A DNA stretch of 64,000 nt, taken from positions 1 to 64,000 of the forward strand of contig NZ_LJHV01000008.1 of the NCBI RefSeq assembly GCF_001296025.1. Reading direction: 5' to 3'. The DNA is from Porphyrobacter sp. AAP60 (lineage in GTDB: Bacteria; Pseudomonadota; Alphaproteobacteria; Sphingomonadales; Sphingomonadaceae). Below are positions 27,710-36,842 of the stretch, in pieces. The notes under the pieces are model-generated. The model had not been told where the DNA came from, searched no databases, and worked only from the letters and a program-made list of their open reading frames with translations. Made by a program: the position numbers and the translations under genes. Position 1 is the stretch's first letter. The number at the start of each line of letters is the position of its first letter.

Positions 27710-28192
27710 TTAACCGGCCTTATTGAGCAGAACGTCGAAGTAACCTTCGACCTTGCCCTTCGACGTGCCCTTTTCATCGCGCTGATCGTAGATCTGGCGG
27801 ATCTTGGCATAGGTCAGGCTACCGCTTTCATCGGCCATGCTGGATGCCGAGAAATTGTAGTTGTTGATCACGACGTTTTCGAGTTCGTACTTGAGGAAGT
27901 CGATTTTCTTGTCGTCACCGACGTTCGACTGGAACGAGATCACGCCCTTGGGGATGACCTTGCCGGCAGCGCAGGCCTTGAACAGGGCGACCGAAGTCTT
28001 GTCGACTTCCTTTGAAAAGGCGATGTCGCCCATGTTGGCCTGGCCCTTCGAAACGGTCTTCGAAGCGTTGTTGTAAGCCGAGGAATTGAACGCCGAAAAG
28101 CTGAAGCTGCTCAGCTTGATTTCATTCGGGTGCGCTTCATCGGTGGATTCACCCTCGATCCCGTCGAGTTTCAGAAAGATCGAAACTTCCAT
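27710..28192 (-). CDS. hcp: T6SS inner tube protein Hcp (TssD)
   Basis: Hcp hexamers stack to form the tube that carries effectors and is itself secreted. The 160-residue product begins MEVSIFLKLDGIEGESTDEAHP and has the Hcp beta-barrel pattern: IKLSSFSFSAF, SKTVSKGQANMGDIAFSKEVDKTSVALFKACAAGKV, YELENVVINNYNFS, then SLTYAKIRQIYDQRD. It follows tssC by 42 bases and precedes tagJ. It has no C-terminal extension, so it is a structural Hcp rather than an evolved one. Confidence 0.96.
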   Translation of the reverse strand: MEVSIFLKLDGIEGESTDEAHPNEIKLSSFSFSAFNSSAYNNASKTVSKGQANMGDIAFSKEVDKTSVALFKACAAGKVIPKGVISFQSNVGDDKKIDFLKYELENVVINNYNFSASSMADESGSLTYAKIRQIYDQRDEKGTSKGKVEGYFDVLLNKAG

Positions 28193-28234
28193 GTTATTTC
28201 TCCATCGCTTGGAAATGCTTCACGCTATTGAAAC

Positions 28235-29725
28235 TTACTTACCCTGAGGCAGCTGCGACACCATGCTGACGCTCACGTCCATACCTTCCAACTGGTGGTG
28301 CGGCACAAACAGGAAGCGGCTCTTATAATAGCCCGGATTCTCGGGATCCGGTTCGACAGTGACCTCGGCACGCTTCAGCGGGAGACGCGCCTTGGTTTCT
28401 TCAGTGGCCGAATCCGGGTCGGCGGTAACATACTGGTGAACCCAGTCGCTGAGATCGGCCTGCAATTGCGGCCCTTCGCGGGTGCCGCCAATCCAGTCGC
28501 GCACCATGCACTTGAGGTAATGGGCGAAACGGCAGCTGGCGAACAGGTAAGGCAGACGCGCTGCCAGCCGCGCATTGGCGGTGGCATTGGGATCGTCATA
28601 CTTGGCCGGTTTGTGAACGGTTTGCGATCCGATGAAGGTCGCATCCGTTGTGCCCTTGCGGTGAATCAGCGGGAGCAGGCCGAGTTCGGAAAGTTCTGCC
28701 TCGCGCCGGTCAGAAATCGCCACTTCGGTCGGGCATTTCTGGTCAACGCCGCCATCATCGGTCGGGAAAGTCGCCAGCGGCAGATCCTTCACCGTGCCAC
28801 CGGATTCAACCCCGCGGATGCGCGTGCACCAGCCGTATTCGCGGAACGCGGCATTGATGCGCACACCCATCGCGTAGGCCGAGTTGACCCACAAATGCTT
28901 GTCATGTTCGCCATCGGTCGTTTCGTCGAACGCGAATTCTTCGATGGGGTTGTCCTTCATCGAATAGGTCGCGCGGCCGAGGATGCGGGGCATCGTCAGC
29001 GCCAGATATTTGCTGTCATCCGAGCTGCGGAAGGCATTCCACGCGGCGTGTTCGGTGGTGTCGAACCGGTTGGCGAGATCGCGCGGGTCGGACACTTCCG
29101 TCCATGTGTCCATGCCCAGTAGGTTCGAATCCGCCGCCGCGATCATCGGCGCGTGCGAGGCTGCGCCGATACGGGCGAGGCCCTTCATCACGTTCAGATC
29201 TTTCGACGAGTGGTCGAAATACATATCGCACACGAAAGCGCCGAAAGGCACGCCGCCCAACTGGCCGAATTCGGATTCATAGACTTTCTTGAACAGCGGG
29301 CTCTGGTCCCAGGCATTGCCGCGATATTGCTTGAACATCGCCGAAAGTTCGGACTGGCTGATGTTCATTACCCTGATCTTGAGATCCTGCCCGGTCTCAC
29401 TGCCCGAGACGAGATAATCGAGCCCGCGCCACGCCGATTCCAGAGCCTGGAGTTCGGGGTGATGGAGGATCGCATTCATCTGCTGCGACAGCTTGCGATC
29501 GATCTCGGACACCATCGCATCGATGGTCGAGAACACGTCGTCGCCCATCTTCACCGCGCCCGAAAGCGCCTGTTGTGCGAGCGTTTTGACCGCCGCTTCG
29601 ATCTGACCGCGCTTCTCGTCCGAGCGCGGCTTGAAGTCGCGCTGGATGAGCTCGGCGAAATCATCGACCGTGATCGCCTCTGCGACCTGTGCTTGATCCA
29701 GCTTCGATGGATCCGATGCCATCAT
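28235..29725 (-). CDS. tssC: T6SS sheath large subunit TssC (VipB)
   Basis: TssC forms the contractile sheath together with TssB. The 496-residue protein contains the conserved core: LQALESAWRGLDYLV, LKIRVMNISQSEL, SEFGQLGGVPFGAFVCDMYFDH, LARIGAASHAPMIAAAD, ALTMPRILGRATYS, and the C-terminal RFLFVPHHQLEGMDVSVSMVSQLP. Two adjacent ATGs are possible; 29722 has better spacing from the GGAGG Shine-Dalgarno than 29725. It lies 55 bases downstream of tssB and 42 upstream of hcp. Confidence 0.97.
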   Translation of the reverse strand: MMASDPSKLDQAQVAEAITVDDFAELIQRDFKPRSDEKRGQIEAAVKTLAQQALSGAVKMGDDVFSTIDAMVSEIDRKLSQQMNAILHHPELQALESAWRGLDYLVSGSETGQDLKIRVMNISQSELSAMFKQYRGNAWDQSPLFKKVYESEFGQLGGVPFGAFVCDMYFDHSSKDLNVMKGLARIGAASHAPMIAAADSNLLGMDTWTEVSDPRDLANRFDTTEHAAWNAFRSSDDSKYLALTMPRILGRATYSMKDNPIEEFAFDETTDGEHDKHLWVNSAYAMGVRINAAFREYGWCTRIRGVESGGTVKDLPLATFPTDDGGVDQKCPTEVAISDRREAELSELGLLPLIHRKGTTDATFIGSQTVHKPAKYDDPNATANARLAARLPYLFASCRFAHYLKCMVRDWIGGTREGPQLQADLSDWVHQYVTADPDSATEETKARLPLKRAEVTVEPDPENPGYYKSRFLFVPHHQLEGMDVSVSMVSQLPQGK

Positions 29726-29780
29726 GTCCTCCGTTACGAACTCGAGAAAACCAACGCCCGGCGGGCGCAAGCAGAAAGGC

Positions 29781-30302
29781 TTATTCGCCGCCGTCAGTCG
29801 TGCCGGCACCTTGCTCGGCCTGGGCCGCGCTCAGCGCCTTGAGCAGGTTTTCGTCCTGCATCACCTTTTCGAGCAATTCGGTGGCGTTCTGCTTGCCATC
29901 CATGGCGATCAACAGATCGTTGAGCTGACGGCGGGCATCAAGCAGCTTGGCCAGCGCAGGCACAGCCTCGGCGATCTTGCCGGGATCGAAATCGTCCATT
30001 TTCTTGAACGTCAGATCGACCGCCAGCTTGCCTTCGCCTTCGATTTCATTGTCGACGAAAAACGAGGCACGCGGCGCGATGGCGCCCATGCGCTTATCGA
30101 AGTTGTCGACATCGAATTCGAGGAAATCACGATCCTTGAGATCTTTCTTGGCGACTTCGCTCTTGCCGGAAAGATCGGAGATGACGCCCATGACAAACGG
30201 CAATTCAACCGACTTGCGCGCACCATAGGTTTCGACATCGTAAGAGATGTGAACGCGCGGCGAGCGATTGCGGCTGATAAACTTCTGACCGGAATCTGAC
30301 AT
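29781..30302 (-). CDS. tssB: T6SS sheath small subunit TssB (VipA)
   Basis: TssB pairs with TssC to make the sheath, and its surface helices are the ClpV target after contraction. The 173-residue protein begins MSDSGQKFISRNRSPRVHIS and has the family core YDVETYGARKSVELPFVMGVISDLSG, then DRDFLEFDVDNFDKRMGAIAPRASFFVDN and LLDARRQLNDLLIAMDGK. A GGGGG Shine-Dalgarno precedes the start. It is followed by tssC and preceded by tssA, 91 bases away. Confidence 0.97.
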   Translation of the reverse strand: MSDSGQKFISRNRSPRVHISYDVETYGARKSVELPFVMGVISDLSGKSEVAKKDLKDRDFLEFDVDNFDKRMGAIAPRASFFVDNEIEGEGKLAVDLTFKKMDDFDPGKIAEAVPALAKLLDARRQLNDLLIAMDGKQNATELLEKVMQDENLLKALSAAQAEQGAGTTDGGE

Positions 30303-30393
30303 TATATTCCCCCTTTGATCGGCCCTGGAACTGTTCCAGCAAAAACGATTTCGACTCGCCCTGCCGACCGTTGAAAGACTTGATCAACCATGA

Positions 30394-31416
30394 TCATTCC
30401 ACATCGCTGCGCTCAAGCAAAACACTTTTAACGTCATCAAGACTACGCGGGGCGATGTCTTCAAGGATTTCCATGAAGTCCTTGTTCACCCAACTGCGCA
30501 TCCGTCCCATGGCAAGCCGCATCGGGTGCCCCGGTTCTGCACGGGCATAGTATTGTTCGATCGCGTTCAGCGCCTTCATCACGTCGTCACGCGATTTGAC
30601 CGCGCCGCCGAAAGCGGGCCCACCGGGTCCGGCCGATTCGGTATCACCCGCCTCATCATCGCCGTCACCTTCGCCATCTTCCGCTTCGGGCACCGCGAGC
30701 CCTGCCAGCGCAAGGTAGGCTTCTTCCACCAGACTGATCGTATCACGCAGAGTGCTGAAATCGGGCCGGCCACTGACGCCCTGTTCGCGCAAGACGGCCT
30801 CGATCCGCGTCAGGGAATCGAGCATCGAGGCAAGCTGCGCCGCAATCGCGCCTTTCGCCTCATCGTCGAGTTGATCGAGCGTCCCGCGCACCGCCGGATA
30901 GGAATCCGAAGCGCCGCCATTCTCATGCACATCGAGCAGTTGTTCAGCCTTGATGCTGCCGCGATTGCCGAGGATCAGCGGCATGCCGAGGAACGGCATC
31001 GCAAATGCGCCGCGACGCGCCAGATCTTCGAATAATGGCCCGCGCAGCCGCCCGCCGGGATCATCCACCAGCGGATAGACCGTGTCCCAGTGCTCTTCCA
31101 GCAGCCGCGCAGCAAACTGCAAGCCCTGATCCACAATCTCCGGATCGCCGCGCACAATGCCGCAGCGGGCATAGCTTACGGCGAGGTAGAGATCCTTGGT
31201 CTGACCGCAAAGTTCTTCGATATTGTCGAAAGTATCCGACCAGTTGACCGGCGCCAGCCGCTTTTCACCATCGGCCAGCGAAGCCATACCGGTATCTAGC
31301 GCGAAATCCTCATCGAACGCAGCGCGCAGCGTGTCGAACTCCAGACTTTCGTCCAGATCCTCACCGCATGGCTGCTCGTCAGAGACGGGCGCCAGTAATT
31401 CTTCGATAGTCTTCAA
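30394..31416 (-). CDS. tssA: T6SS assembly cap protein TssA
   Basis: TssA primes and caps the growing sheath. The 340-residue product has the ImpA N-terminal domain: LLAPVSDEQPCGEDLDESLEFDTLR, GEKRLAPVNWSDTFDNIEELCGQTKDLYLAVSYARC and FAARLLEEHWDTVYPLVD. The C-terminal half is acidic (EAEDGEGDGDDEAGD) and then carries NAIEQYYARAEPGHPMRLAMGRMRSWVNKDFMEILED, the conserved short C-terminal segment of TssA proteins. It follows the OmpA-like gene by 30 bases and precedes tssB. Confidence 0.95.
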   Translation of the reverse strand: MKTIEELLAPVSDEQPCGEDLDESLEFDTLRAAFDEDFALDTGMASLADGEKRLAPVNWSDTFDNIEELCGQTKDLYLAVSYARCGIVRGDPEIVDQGLQFAARLLEEHWDTVYPLVDDPGGRLRGPLFEDLARRGAFAMPFLGMPLILGNRGSIKAEQLLDVHENGGASDSYPAVRGTLDQLDDEAKGAIAAQLASMLDSLTRIEAVLREQGVSGRPDFSTLRDTISLVEEAYLALAGLAVPEAEDGEGDGDDEAGDTESAGPGGPAFGGAVKSRDDVMKALNAIEQYYARAEPGHPMRLAMGRMRSWVNKDFMEILEDIAPRSLDDVKSVLLERSDVE

Positions 31417-31446
31417 GCTCGTTACCCCCCCGATCGAGCTGGTCGT

Positions 31447-32199
31447 TTAATCGATAACGACCGCCTCGACCCGGCGATTGATCCCGTGCGTGGGCGCGTA
31501 ACCATCGATCGGCTGCTGGCTGCCAAACCCTTCAGCTTCAAGCATCTCTGCCGCAATCCCGCGCTCCAGCAGCGCCTGCCGCACAGCAGCCGCACGATCA
31601 GCCGAAAGCTTTGTGTTCACCTCATCATCGCCGGTGGCATCGGTGTGGCCCGCAATCCGTACGCGCTTCAGCTGACCGGCCTCGCTGTTGAGCCGGATGG
31701 CTTCTGCCAGCGTGCTGATTTCCTTGATCGCCGAAGGTTCAAGCTCGGCCGAGCCCAGGCGGAAGGTCACAAACAGATTGGCGCGCTTGGCAACCGCAGC
31801 TTCGGCTGCAACCGCAGCGCCGACCGAACTGCGCCTGCCCACCACAGGGGCTGCCATGTCACGTGATGCGACTCGCGCCACATCACGGCCCGGCCGAGTC
31901 GCAGCAGGCACCATCGCAGGGGCAGCGCCGCCGCCCTTCTTTTTCATCGCCTGAAGCGTCTTGAAATCAGGGAACGGGCTGGCCGCACGTCCGGAAGCAT
32001 TGCCGGCCCGCACATCAACCACAACATCGCCGGTTTCGTCCCCCGCAGCAAGAACGCCCGCGGGCTCCCCGCACTCGCCGCCAAGCTGGCAGCGCAGTTC
32101 GGCGAGGCGCACCGGATCAAGTTCCTGTTCAGCAGCATGAGCAACCGCCGGGATGCTCAACAGAGCGGCCGCAGCAATCATCGGAAAACGGGTCATCAT
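31447..32199 (-). CDS. Exported OmpA-like peptidoglycan-binding protein heading the T6SS operon
   Basis: The 250-residue protein has a Sec signal peptide (MMTRFPMIAAAALLSIPAVAHA), a variable middle region rich in Ala, Gly and basic residues, and a C-terminal OmpA-like domain (LFVTFRLGSAELEPSAIKE, AGHTDATGDDEVNTKLSADRA, EGFGSQQPIDGYAPTHGINRRVEAVV). The NTKLSADRAAAVR stretch holds the conserved residues that bind diaminopimelate of peptidoglycan. It is the first gene of the tssA-H operon, so it probably anchors the membrane complex to the wall. It may replace TssJ-type functions, but that is inference. Two adjacent ATGs (32199, 32196) are possible. Confidence 0.85.
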   Translation of the reverse strand: MMTRFPMIAAAALLSIPAVAHAAEQELDPVRLAELRCQLGGECGEPAGVLAAGDETGDVVVDVRAGNASGRAASPFPDFKTLQAMKKKGGGAAPAMVPAATRPGRDVARVASRDMAAPVVGRRSSVGAAVAAEAAVAKRANLFVTFRLGSAELEPSAIKEISTLAEAIRLNSEAGQLKRVRIAGHTDATGDDEVNTKLSADRAAAVRQALLERGIAAEMLEAEGFGSQQPIDGYAPTHGINRRVEAVVID

Positions 32200-32220
32200 G
32201 ATTCGACTCCAGATCGAATT

Positions 32221-32238
32221 GCTCTGCACAAGCAGAGC
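32221..32238. promoter_or_regulatory. Short hairpin in the divergent tssA-operon / vgrG promoter region
   Basis: GCTCTGC and GCAGAGC form a 7-bp stem around ACAA, 22-39 bases before the OmpA-like start, so the hairpin would sit in that 5' leader. The 231-base divergent region (32200-32430) also has an AT-richer tract around 32260-32300 where promoters probably lie. No sigma-54 site of the GG-N10-GC type was found. Confidence 0.35.
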
Positions 32239-32430
32239 GGGAAACACTATTGCGACCAGACCGATTTTGGATTTGTCTTTTGTTAGCCTTTCGGTAACAC
32301 CTTGGCCGACGACTTACAAGCCGAACGAGATCGGCACGTCCCAATTGGGAGCAGTCCTGTTGGGAATAGTGGCCGACAGCGGAACCGGGTGGCACCGCGT
32401 GTTGATCAAGTTTGTGGGGGGCTTTTCGCG

Positions 32431-34419
32431 ATGACATCAGAATACCGCGAAATCAGGCTGGCGGTTGGCCTCGGCGGGGAGCAAGTCGAGTATGTCTCGC
32501 TCTCCACGCGAGAAGAACTGTCCAATCCGTTCGAAGTGGAATTGCAGATTGTCGCAACGCTGGGCGAGATTGATCTTGCCCCGCACATCGGCGAACCGGT
32601 GAGCGTTACGGTTTACGAAGAACAGGACATCGTCCGTTACTTCAACGGCCTGCTGGTGGAAGCCGCGCATCTGGACGAAGATGGCGACGGGTTCCATTAC
32701 AATCTTTCGCTGCGCCCCTTCACCCACTTCATGGCAAGCAAGCGCGGCTTTGCGATCTTTCAGGAAAAGACCGTGATCGACATCATCAAGGATGTCTTCG
32801 CGTCGGCCGGGATCAGCGACTACGAGCTGCGCGTCACCGAAAGTTACGAGCCGTTCGAATACTGCGTCCAATATGGCGAAAGCGATTTTCACTTCCTGTC
32901 GCGCCTGATGGAGCAGGAAGGGCTGTATTATTTCTTCGAACATTCCGAAGAAAAGCACCTGATGGTGATCTGCGACAAGGCCAGCACCCACAAGCCGGGC
33001 AAACATCCGACCATCGCATTCAACGCGGCTGCGGAAACCGCGCAGGCCTATCATGTTTCAGCCGATCTCGGCGGACACCACGCGCTCGGCACCTGGGCCG
33101 AACGGGTGGCCAGCAGCGGGCACGAACAGGTTGCCCTGCGTGATTATGATTTCAAAAAGCCTGTCGATGCTGTCGATGGCAAGGCGGTGGACGAATCGCA
33201 GCATCCCAAGGATGCACAGGAGCATTACGATTACCCCGGCCAGTTCATCACCGCCGCCCGCGCCAACCGGTTAAGCAAGGTGCGGCTCGAAGAGTTCCGC
33301 GCCCGGCGCCGCACCTTCATCGGCCGCACGACCGCCAAAAGCCTGTGCGCCGGCGCGACGATCAAGGTCAGCAATCACCCGGTTGCCCGTTTCAACGATG
33401 AATATCTGATTGTCGCCACCCAGCACACCTTGCGCGCGCAAAACTACCATTCAGGCACCGGCAACATGGGGCAGGACGACGTCAGCTTTCTGGCGATCCC
33501 GGCCAAAACCCAGTTCCGCGCCGTGCGCCGCACTGAAAAGCCGCGTGTTGTGGGGGTGGAATCGGCGATCGTCACCGGGCCTTCGGGCGAGACGATCTAC
33601 ACCGACGAATATGGCCGCGTGAAAGTGCGGTTCCATTGGGACCGTGCCAGCACGCCGGATGAAAAGTCCACCTGCTGGATCCGCGTGTCGCAAACCGGCG
33701 GGCTGGGCAATATCATCCTGCCGCGGGTCGGCCATGAAGTGCTGGTCGATTTCCTCCACGGCGATCCCGATCAGCCGGTAGTGACCGGGCGGGTGTTCAA
33801 TGCCGAAGCGATGCCCATCTATCCGCTACCCGCCAACAAGACCCGCGCGGTCTGGCGTACCCTGACCTATGGCGAGCAGACAGCCTACACCAAGGCTGAA
33901 AAACTCGACACGGGTGAGCCCAAGGCCAACGAACTCCGCTTCGAGGACAAGGGCGGCAAGGAAGAGGTCTTCCTGCATGCCGAGCGCGATATGAACGTGC
34001 GCGTGCGGTATGATACCAGCACCCATATCGGGCATGACGAAGAACTGAAGGTCGGCCACAATCGCCAGCGTTACGTCAAGGAAGACGAAAAGGTCACGAT
34101 TGACGGCAACCGCGAATACAAGCTGAAGAAGAACGAAACCAACACCATCACCGATGGCAACCGCAAGACCACGATCAGCAAGGGCAATGACGATCTGACG
34201 ATCAGTCAGGGCAACCTCACCATCAAGACCAGCATGGGCAAGGTCACGATCGAAGCAATGCAATCGATCGAACTGAAGGTGGGGCAGACGGTGCTCAAAC
34301 TGACCCAGACAGAAGCATCGATTACCTCGCTGATGGTCAATGTGAAGGGCCAGGCCATGACCGAGGTTTCCGCCGGCGGGATTTTGACCGAAAAGGGCGC
34401 GCTGATTAAGATCAACTGA
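32431..34419 (+). CDS. vgrG: T6SS spike protein VgrG (TssI)
   Basis: VgrG trimers form the spike tip that PAAR sharpens and that carries effectors. The 662-residue protein has the gp27-like part (AVGLGGEQVEYVSLSTREELSNPFEVELQIV, QYGESDFHFLSRLMEQEGLYYFFEHSEE), the gp5-like OB region (GETIYTDEYGRVKVRFHWDR, SCWIRVSQT..GNIILPRVGHEVLVDFLHGDPDQPVVTGRVFNA), and a C-terminal beta-helix of short repeats (GNREYKLKKNETNTITDGNRKTTI). There is no extra C-terminal effector domain. ATG 32431 follows GGGGGG. It heads a plus-strand unit with two T6SS accessory genes. Confidence 0.97.
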   Translation: MTSEYREIRLAVGLGGEQVEYVSLSTREELSNPFEVELQIVATLGEIDLAPHIGEPVSVTVYEEQDIVRYFNGLLVEAAHLDEDGDGFHYNLSLRPFTHFMASKRGFAIFQEKTVIDIIKDVFASAGISDYELRVTESYEPFEYCVQYGESDFHFLSRLMEQEGLYYFFEHSEEKHLMVICDKASTHKPGKHPTIAFNAAAETAQAYHVSADLGGHHALGTWAERVASSGHEQVALRDYDFKKPVDAVDGKAVDESQHPKDAQEHYDYPGQFITAARANRLSKVRLEEFRARRRTFIGRTTAKSLCAGATIKVSNHPVARFNDEYLIVATQHTLRAQNYHSGTGNMGQDDVSFLAIPAKTQFRAVRRTEKPRVVGVESAIVTGPSGETIYTDEYGRVKVRFHWDRASTPDEKSTCWIRVSQTGGLGNIILPRVGHEVLVDFLHGDPDQPVVTGRVFNAEAMPIYPLPANKTRAVWRTLTYGEQTAYTKAEKLDTGEPKANELRFEDKGGKEEVFLHAERDMNVRVRYDTSTHIGHDEELKVGHNRQRYVKEDEKVTIDGNREYKLKKNETNTITDGNRKTTISKGNDDLTISQGNLTIKTSMGKVTIEAMQSIELKVGQTVLKLTQTEASITSLMVNVKGQAMTEVSAGGILTEKGALIKIN

Positions 34420-34507
34420 TCGCGCAGCCGGCGGTCAGCCTGTCGCCCGGCCTATCGATTCGTCCTCATCGACCCGCACATGCGGTAAAGGAACATTTCG
34501 GCACATC

Positions 34508-35083
34508 ATGACTGACTGGAATATCGTCTTCTGGAGCTCCGCCCGCCAGATCGCCGAGGAAGCGAAGCTGGCGCGCGCGCTCTGGCCTGATGAGGACGTG
34601 TCGCCCGACGGTTATTTCCGCGACCTGCGTACCAGGGGCGAAGTGATGGCGGCGATCACCTATGTCGCTGCGGCCCTGCCCAAACTGGAAGCGATCGACT
34701 GGGCGCTGTCCAGTCTGCCCCCGCTTGATCCTTCGGCCGACGATTTCGCCGCCCGGATGCTGGTGCGTGACACCATCCAGCGCTGGCTGGGCGAACCGGA
34801 TGATGAAAACCGCCGCGCGGTGGAACGTCTGGTCGAACAGGCGGACCGCGATTGGCCGGAAACGCTGATCGGTCTGGCAGTGTTCTTTTCAGGCGGATCG
34901 ATTGCGCCGGAAGACACTCCGCCGGTGCCTGCCGAACCGGGCCTTATGGGCCAACTGATCGCTGGTGCCATCCAATCGGTAATCGCCGCAGGCGCAGCCG
35001 AGGGAGCCGGGCTTTCAGGGCGCATTCTTGATCTGGCCGATCAATTGGCCACCAACGGACGCAAGCCGGCCCTGACGCCATGA
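34508..35083 (+). CDS. Conserved T6SS-linked protein of unknown function (possibly DUF6931)
   Basis: The 191-residue soluble protein (MTDWNIVFWSSARQIAEEAK) is helical, with a conserved-looking centre (YFRDLRTRGEVMAAITYVAAALPKLEAIDWA) and AVFFSGGSIAPEDTPPVPAEPGLMGQLIAGAI. Small proteins of this kind, often named DUF6931, occur beside TagH in T6SS loci, but I assign the family only tentatively. No signal peptide or catalytic motif is visible. It overlaps the start of tagH by four bases (ATGA), indicating coupled translation, and follows vgrG by 88 bases. Confidence 0.75.
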   Translation: MTDWNIVFWSSARQIAEEAKLARALWPDEDVSPDGYFRDLRTRGEVMAAITYVAAALPKLEAIDWALSSLPPLDPSADDFAARMLVRDTIQRWLGEPDDENRRAVERLVEQADRDWPETLIGLAVFFSGGSIAPEDTPPVPAEPGLMGQLIAGAIQSVIAAGAAEGAGLSGRILDLADQLATNGRKPALTP

Positions 35084-36822
35084 CCCTGACGCTCAAGATC
35101 ATCAATGGTGCAGGTATAGAACACGGCGCCAACACCGAACTGGTGCTCAACAACCGCGGTGCCAATCTGGGCCGCTCGCTCACCTGCGAATGGGTGCTGC
35201 CCGATGAAGCGCGCTCGGTATCGAGCAAGCATTGCGAGATCCAGTTCCGTGACAACAGCTATTATCTGATCGATTACGGCAGCACCAATGGCACCTTCGT
35301 CGGCGCTTCGGATCAACGGCTTGATGGTGCGCACCGGGTGGCGCCGGGCGACCGCATCCGGATCGGCCCCTATCTAATCGAAGCCCGGTTGAGCGGCACA
35401 GCCTTGCAACAGCACCAGGCCGAACAGGAACAGGCCGCTGCCTCTGCGCGCGGGCCTTCGTGGCAGGCGTGGGACGATGTGCCCGGCGGCCGACCATCCG
35501 CGCCAGCGCCCGCGCCCGCCGCATCGGGCTTCCCCGAAGATGGGGGCTGGGACATTCCCGGAGGCGGCGGGACGGCGCCGGATCGCAATTCGGTATGGTC
35601 GGAAGATCTCGCGCGCGCCTCCAACACCCCAAGCGCCGATGACATCTTCAGCGATTTCACCGCCAAGAACGAAATCGACTGGACCAATGCCTCGTGGTCG
35701 GTCGATCCGGCGTTCGATCCCTTTGCGGTCGACGGCGGCGAACCTTCGGGCTTTGCGCCGCTACCCGGCGGCACACCACCTGCTGCGCCCGCGCCGCCCC
35801 CCGCCAGCAGCGGCGGGTTCGATCCGCTGCCCGGCGCCGCTGCCCCGGCACCACCTTCCGGGGGCGGGTTTGCGCCGCTTTCGGATGACCCTTTCGCGCC
35901 CGCACCCGGGCCTATTCCGGCGCCAGTACAGTCGCCACCGCCACCGCCAACGCCACCGCCTTCGGGCGGGAGCTTCGCGCCGCTCGATCCCGGCGCGCCG
36001 CAAGCCCCCTTCCCCTCATCGCCGCCCCCAGCCGACCCGTGGCCGGATCCGGTCGATCAACCGACTGTCGGTCCATGGGGTCCGGGTGCTGAAGCGCCCG
36101 CTTCTTCGCCCGCCCATGCACCCGCACCCGCGCCGGCCACCCCGCCGATCCATGTGCGGCCCTCGCCGGTTCCCCATGCGGCCGCAGCCGACAATGATGC
36201 TACCATGCCGGTGCCGCAACCGCCCCCGCCCGCTCGACCGGATGCCGTATTCGGCGCGCTGCTGGGCGAACTGGGCGTGCCCGCCAGCCAGATCAAGCTT
36301 TCGCCCGAGGAATCCGCCGCCAAAACCGGACGGATGCTGCGCCACCTGCTCGCCGGATTGATGATCCTGCTGGAAGCCCGGGCCCGCGCCAAGGACGAAA
36401 TGGGCGCCGCCGGAACCGCGCTCGGCTTTGATGGCAACAACCCGCTCAAATTCGCCCGCAATGTCGATCAGGCGTTGCAGATGATGATGAACCCGAAGCT
36501 GCGCGGCTACATGGAAGCCGAAGACGCGATCGAGGAGGCTTACCGCGATCTTCAGGCCCACCAGATCGCCACGCTCAAGGCGATGCAGGGCGCGCTGCGC
36601 GAGACGCTGAACCGTTTCTCTCCCGCCGCGATCAAGGCCCGCACCAAGGAACAGGGGCTGCTGTCCAAAGTGCTGCCGGGCCAACGCGAAGCGGCCTTGT
36701 GGAAGGCATACGAAGCGCAATTCAGCGGCGTGGCCGAAGGATCGGCAGAGGCCTTTCTCGAAGTCTTCTCGCGCGAGTTCCGGCAGGCTTACGAAGAAGC
36801 AAACCAGCGTCCGCGGCGCTGA
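35080..36822 (+). CDS. tagH: T6SS FHA-domain regulator TagH (Fha)
   Basis: The 580-residue protein starts with an FHA domain (1-105) containing the phosphothreonine-binding motif set GRSLTCEWVLPD, SVSSKHCEIQF and DYGSTNGTFVG. Residues 110-390 are a long Pro/Ala/Gly linker with repeated GGF-x-PL and DPF pieces. The C-terminal 190 residues form a T6SS-specific domain (AAKTGRMLRHLLAGLMILLEARARAKDEMG..., then ARTKEQGLLSKVLPGQREAALWKAYEAQF). Fha proteins bind phosphothreonine on T6SS partners and act with PpkA and PppA. It is convergent with ppkA, 20 bases away. Confidence 0.93.
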   Translation: MTLTLKIINGAGIEHGANTELVLNNRGANLGRSLTCEWVLPDEARSVSSKHCEIQFRDNSYYLIDYGSTNGTFVGASDQRLDGAHRVAPGDRIRIGPYLIEARLSGTALQQHQAEQEQAAASARGPSWQAWDDVPGGRPSAPAPAPAASGFPEDGGWDIPGGGGTAPDRNSVWSEDLARASNTPSADDIFSDFTAKNEIDWTNASWSVDPAFDPFAVDGGEPSGFAPLPGGTPPAAPAPPPASSGGFDPLPGAAAPAPPSGGGFAPLSDDPFAPAPGPIPAPVQSPPPPPTPPPSGGSFAPLDPGAPQAPFPSSPPPADPWPDPVDQPTVGPWGPGAEAPASSPAHAPAPAPATPPIHVRPSPVPHAAAADNDATMPVPQPPPPARPDAVFGALLGELGVPASQIKLSPEESAAKTGRMLRHLLAGLMILLEARARAKDEMGAAGTALGFDGNNPLKFARNVDQALQMMMNPKLRGYMEAEDAIEEAYRDLQAHQIATLKAMQGALRETLNRFSPAAIKARTKEQGLLSKVLPGQREAALWKAYEAQFSGVAEGSAEAFLEVFSREFRQAYEEANQRPRR

Positions 36823-36842
36823 CGCCCCGTCGCACCGAACCG

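Noticed and set aside
32200..32430. Search for a sigma-54 promoter before vgrG, as many T6SS operons use one
   Set aside because: A TGGCAC element is present near 32390 but lacks GC at the required distance, so the GG-N10-GC rule fails.
32431..34419. VgrG considered as an evolved VgrG with a toxin domain
   Set aside because: The protein ends within the beta-helix repeats (LTEKGALIKIN) with no extra domain.
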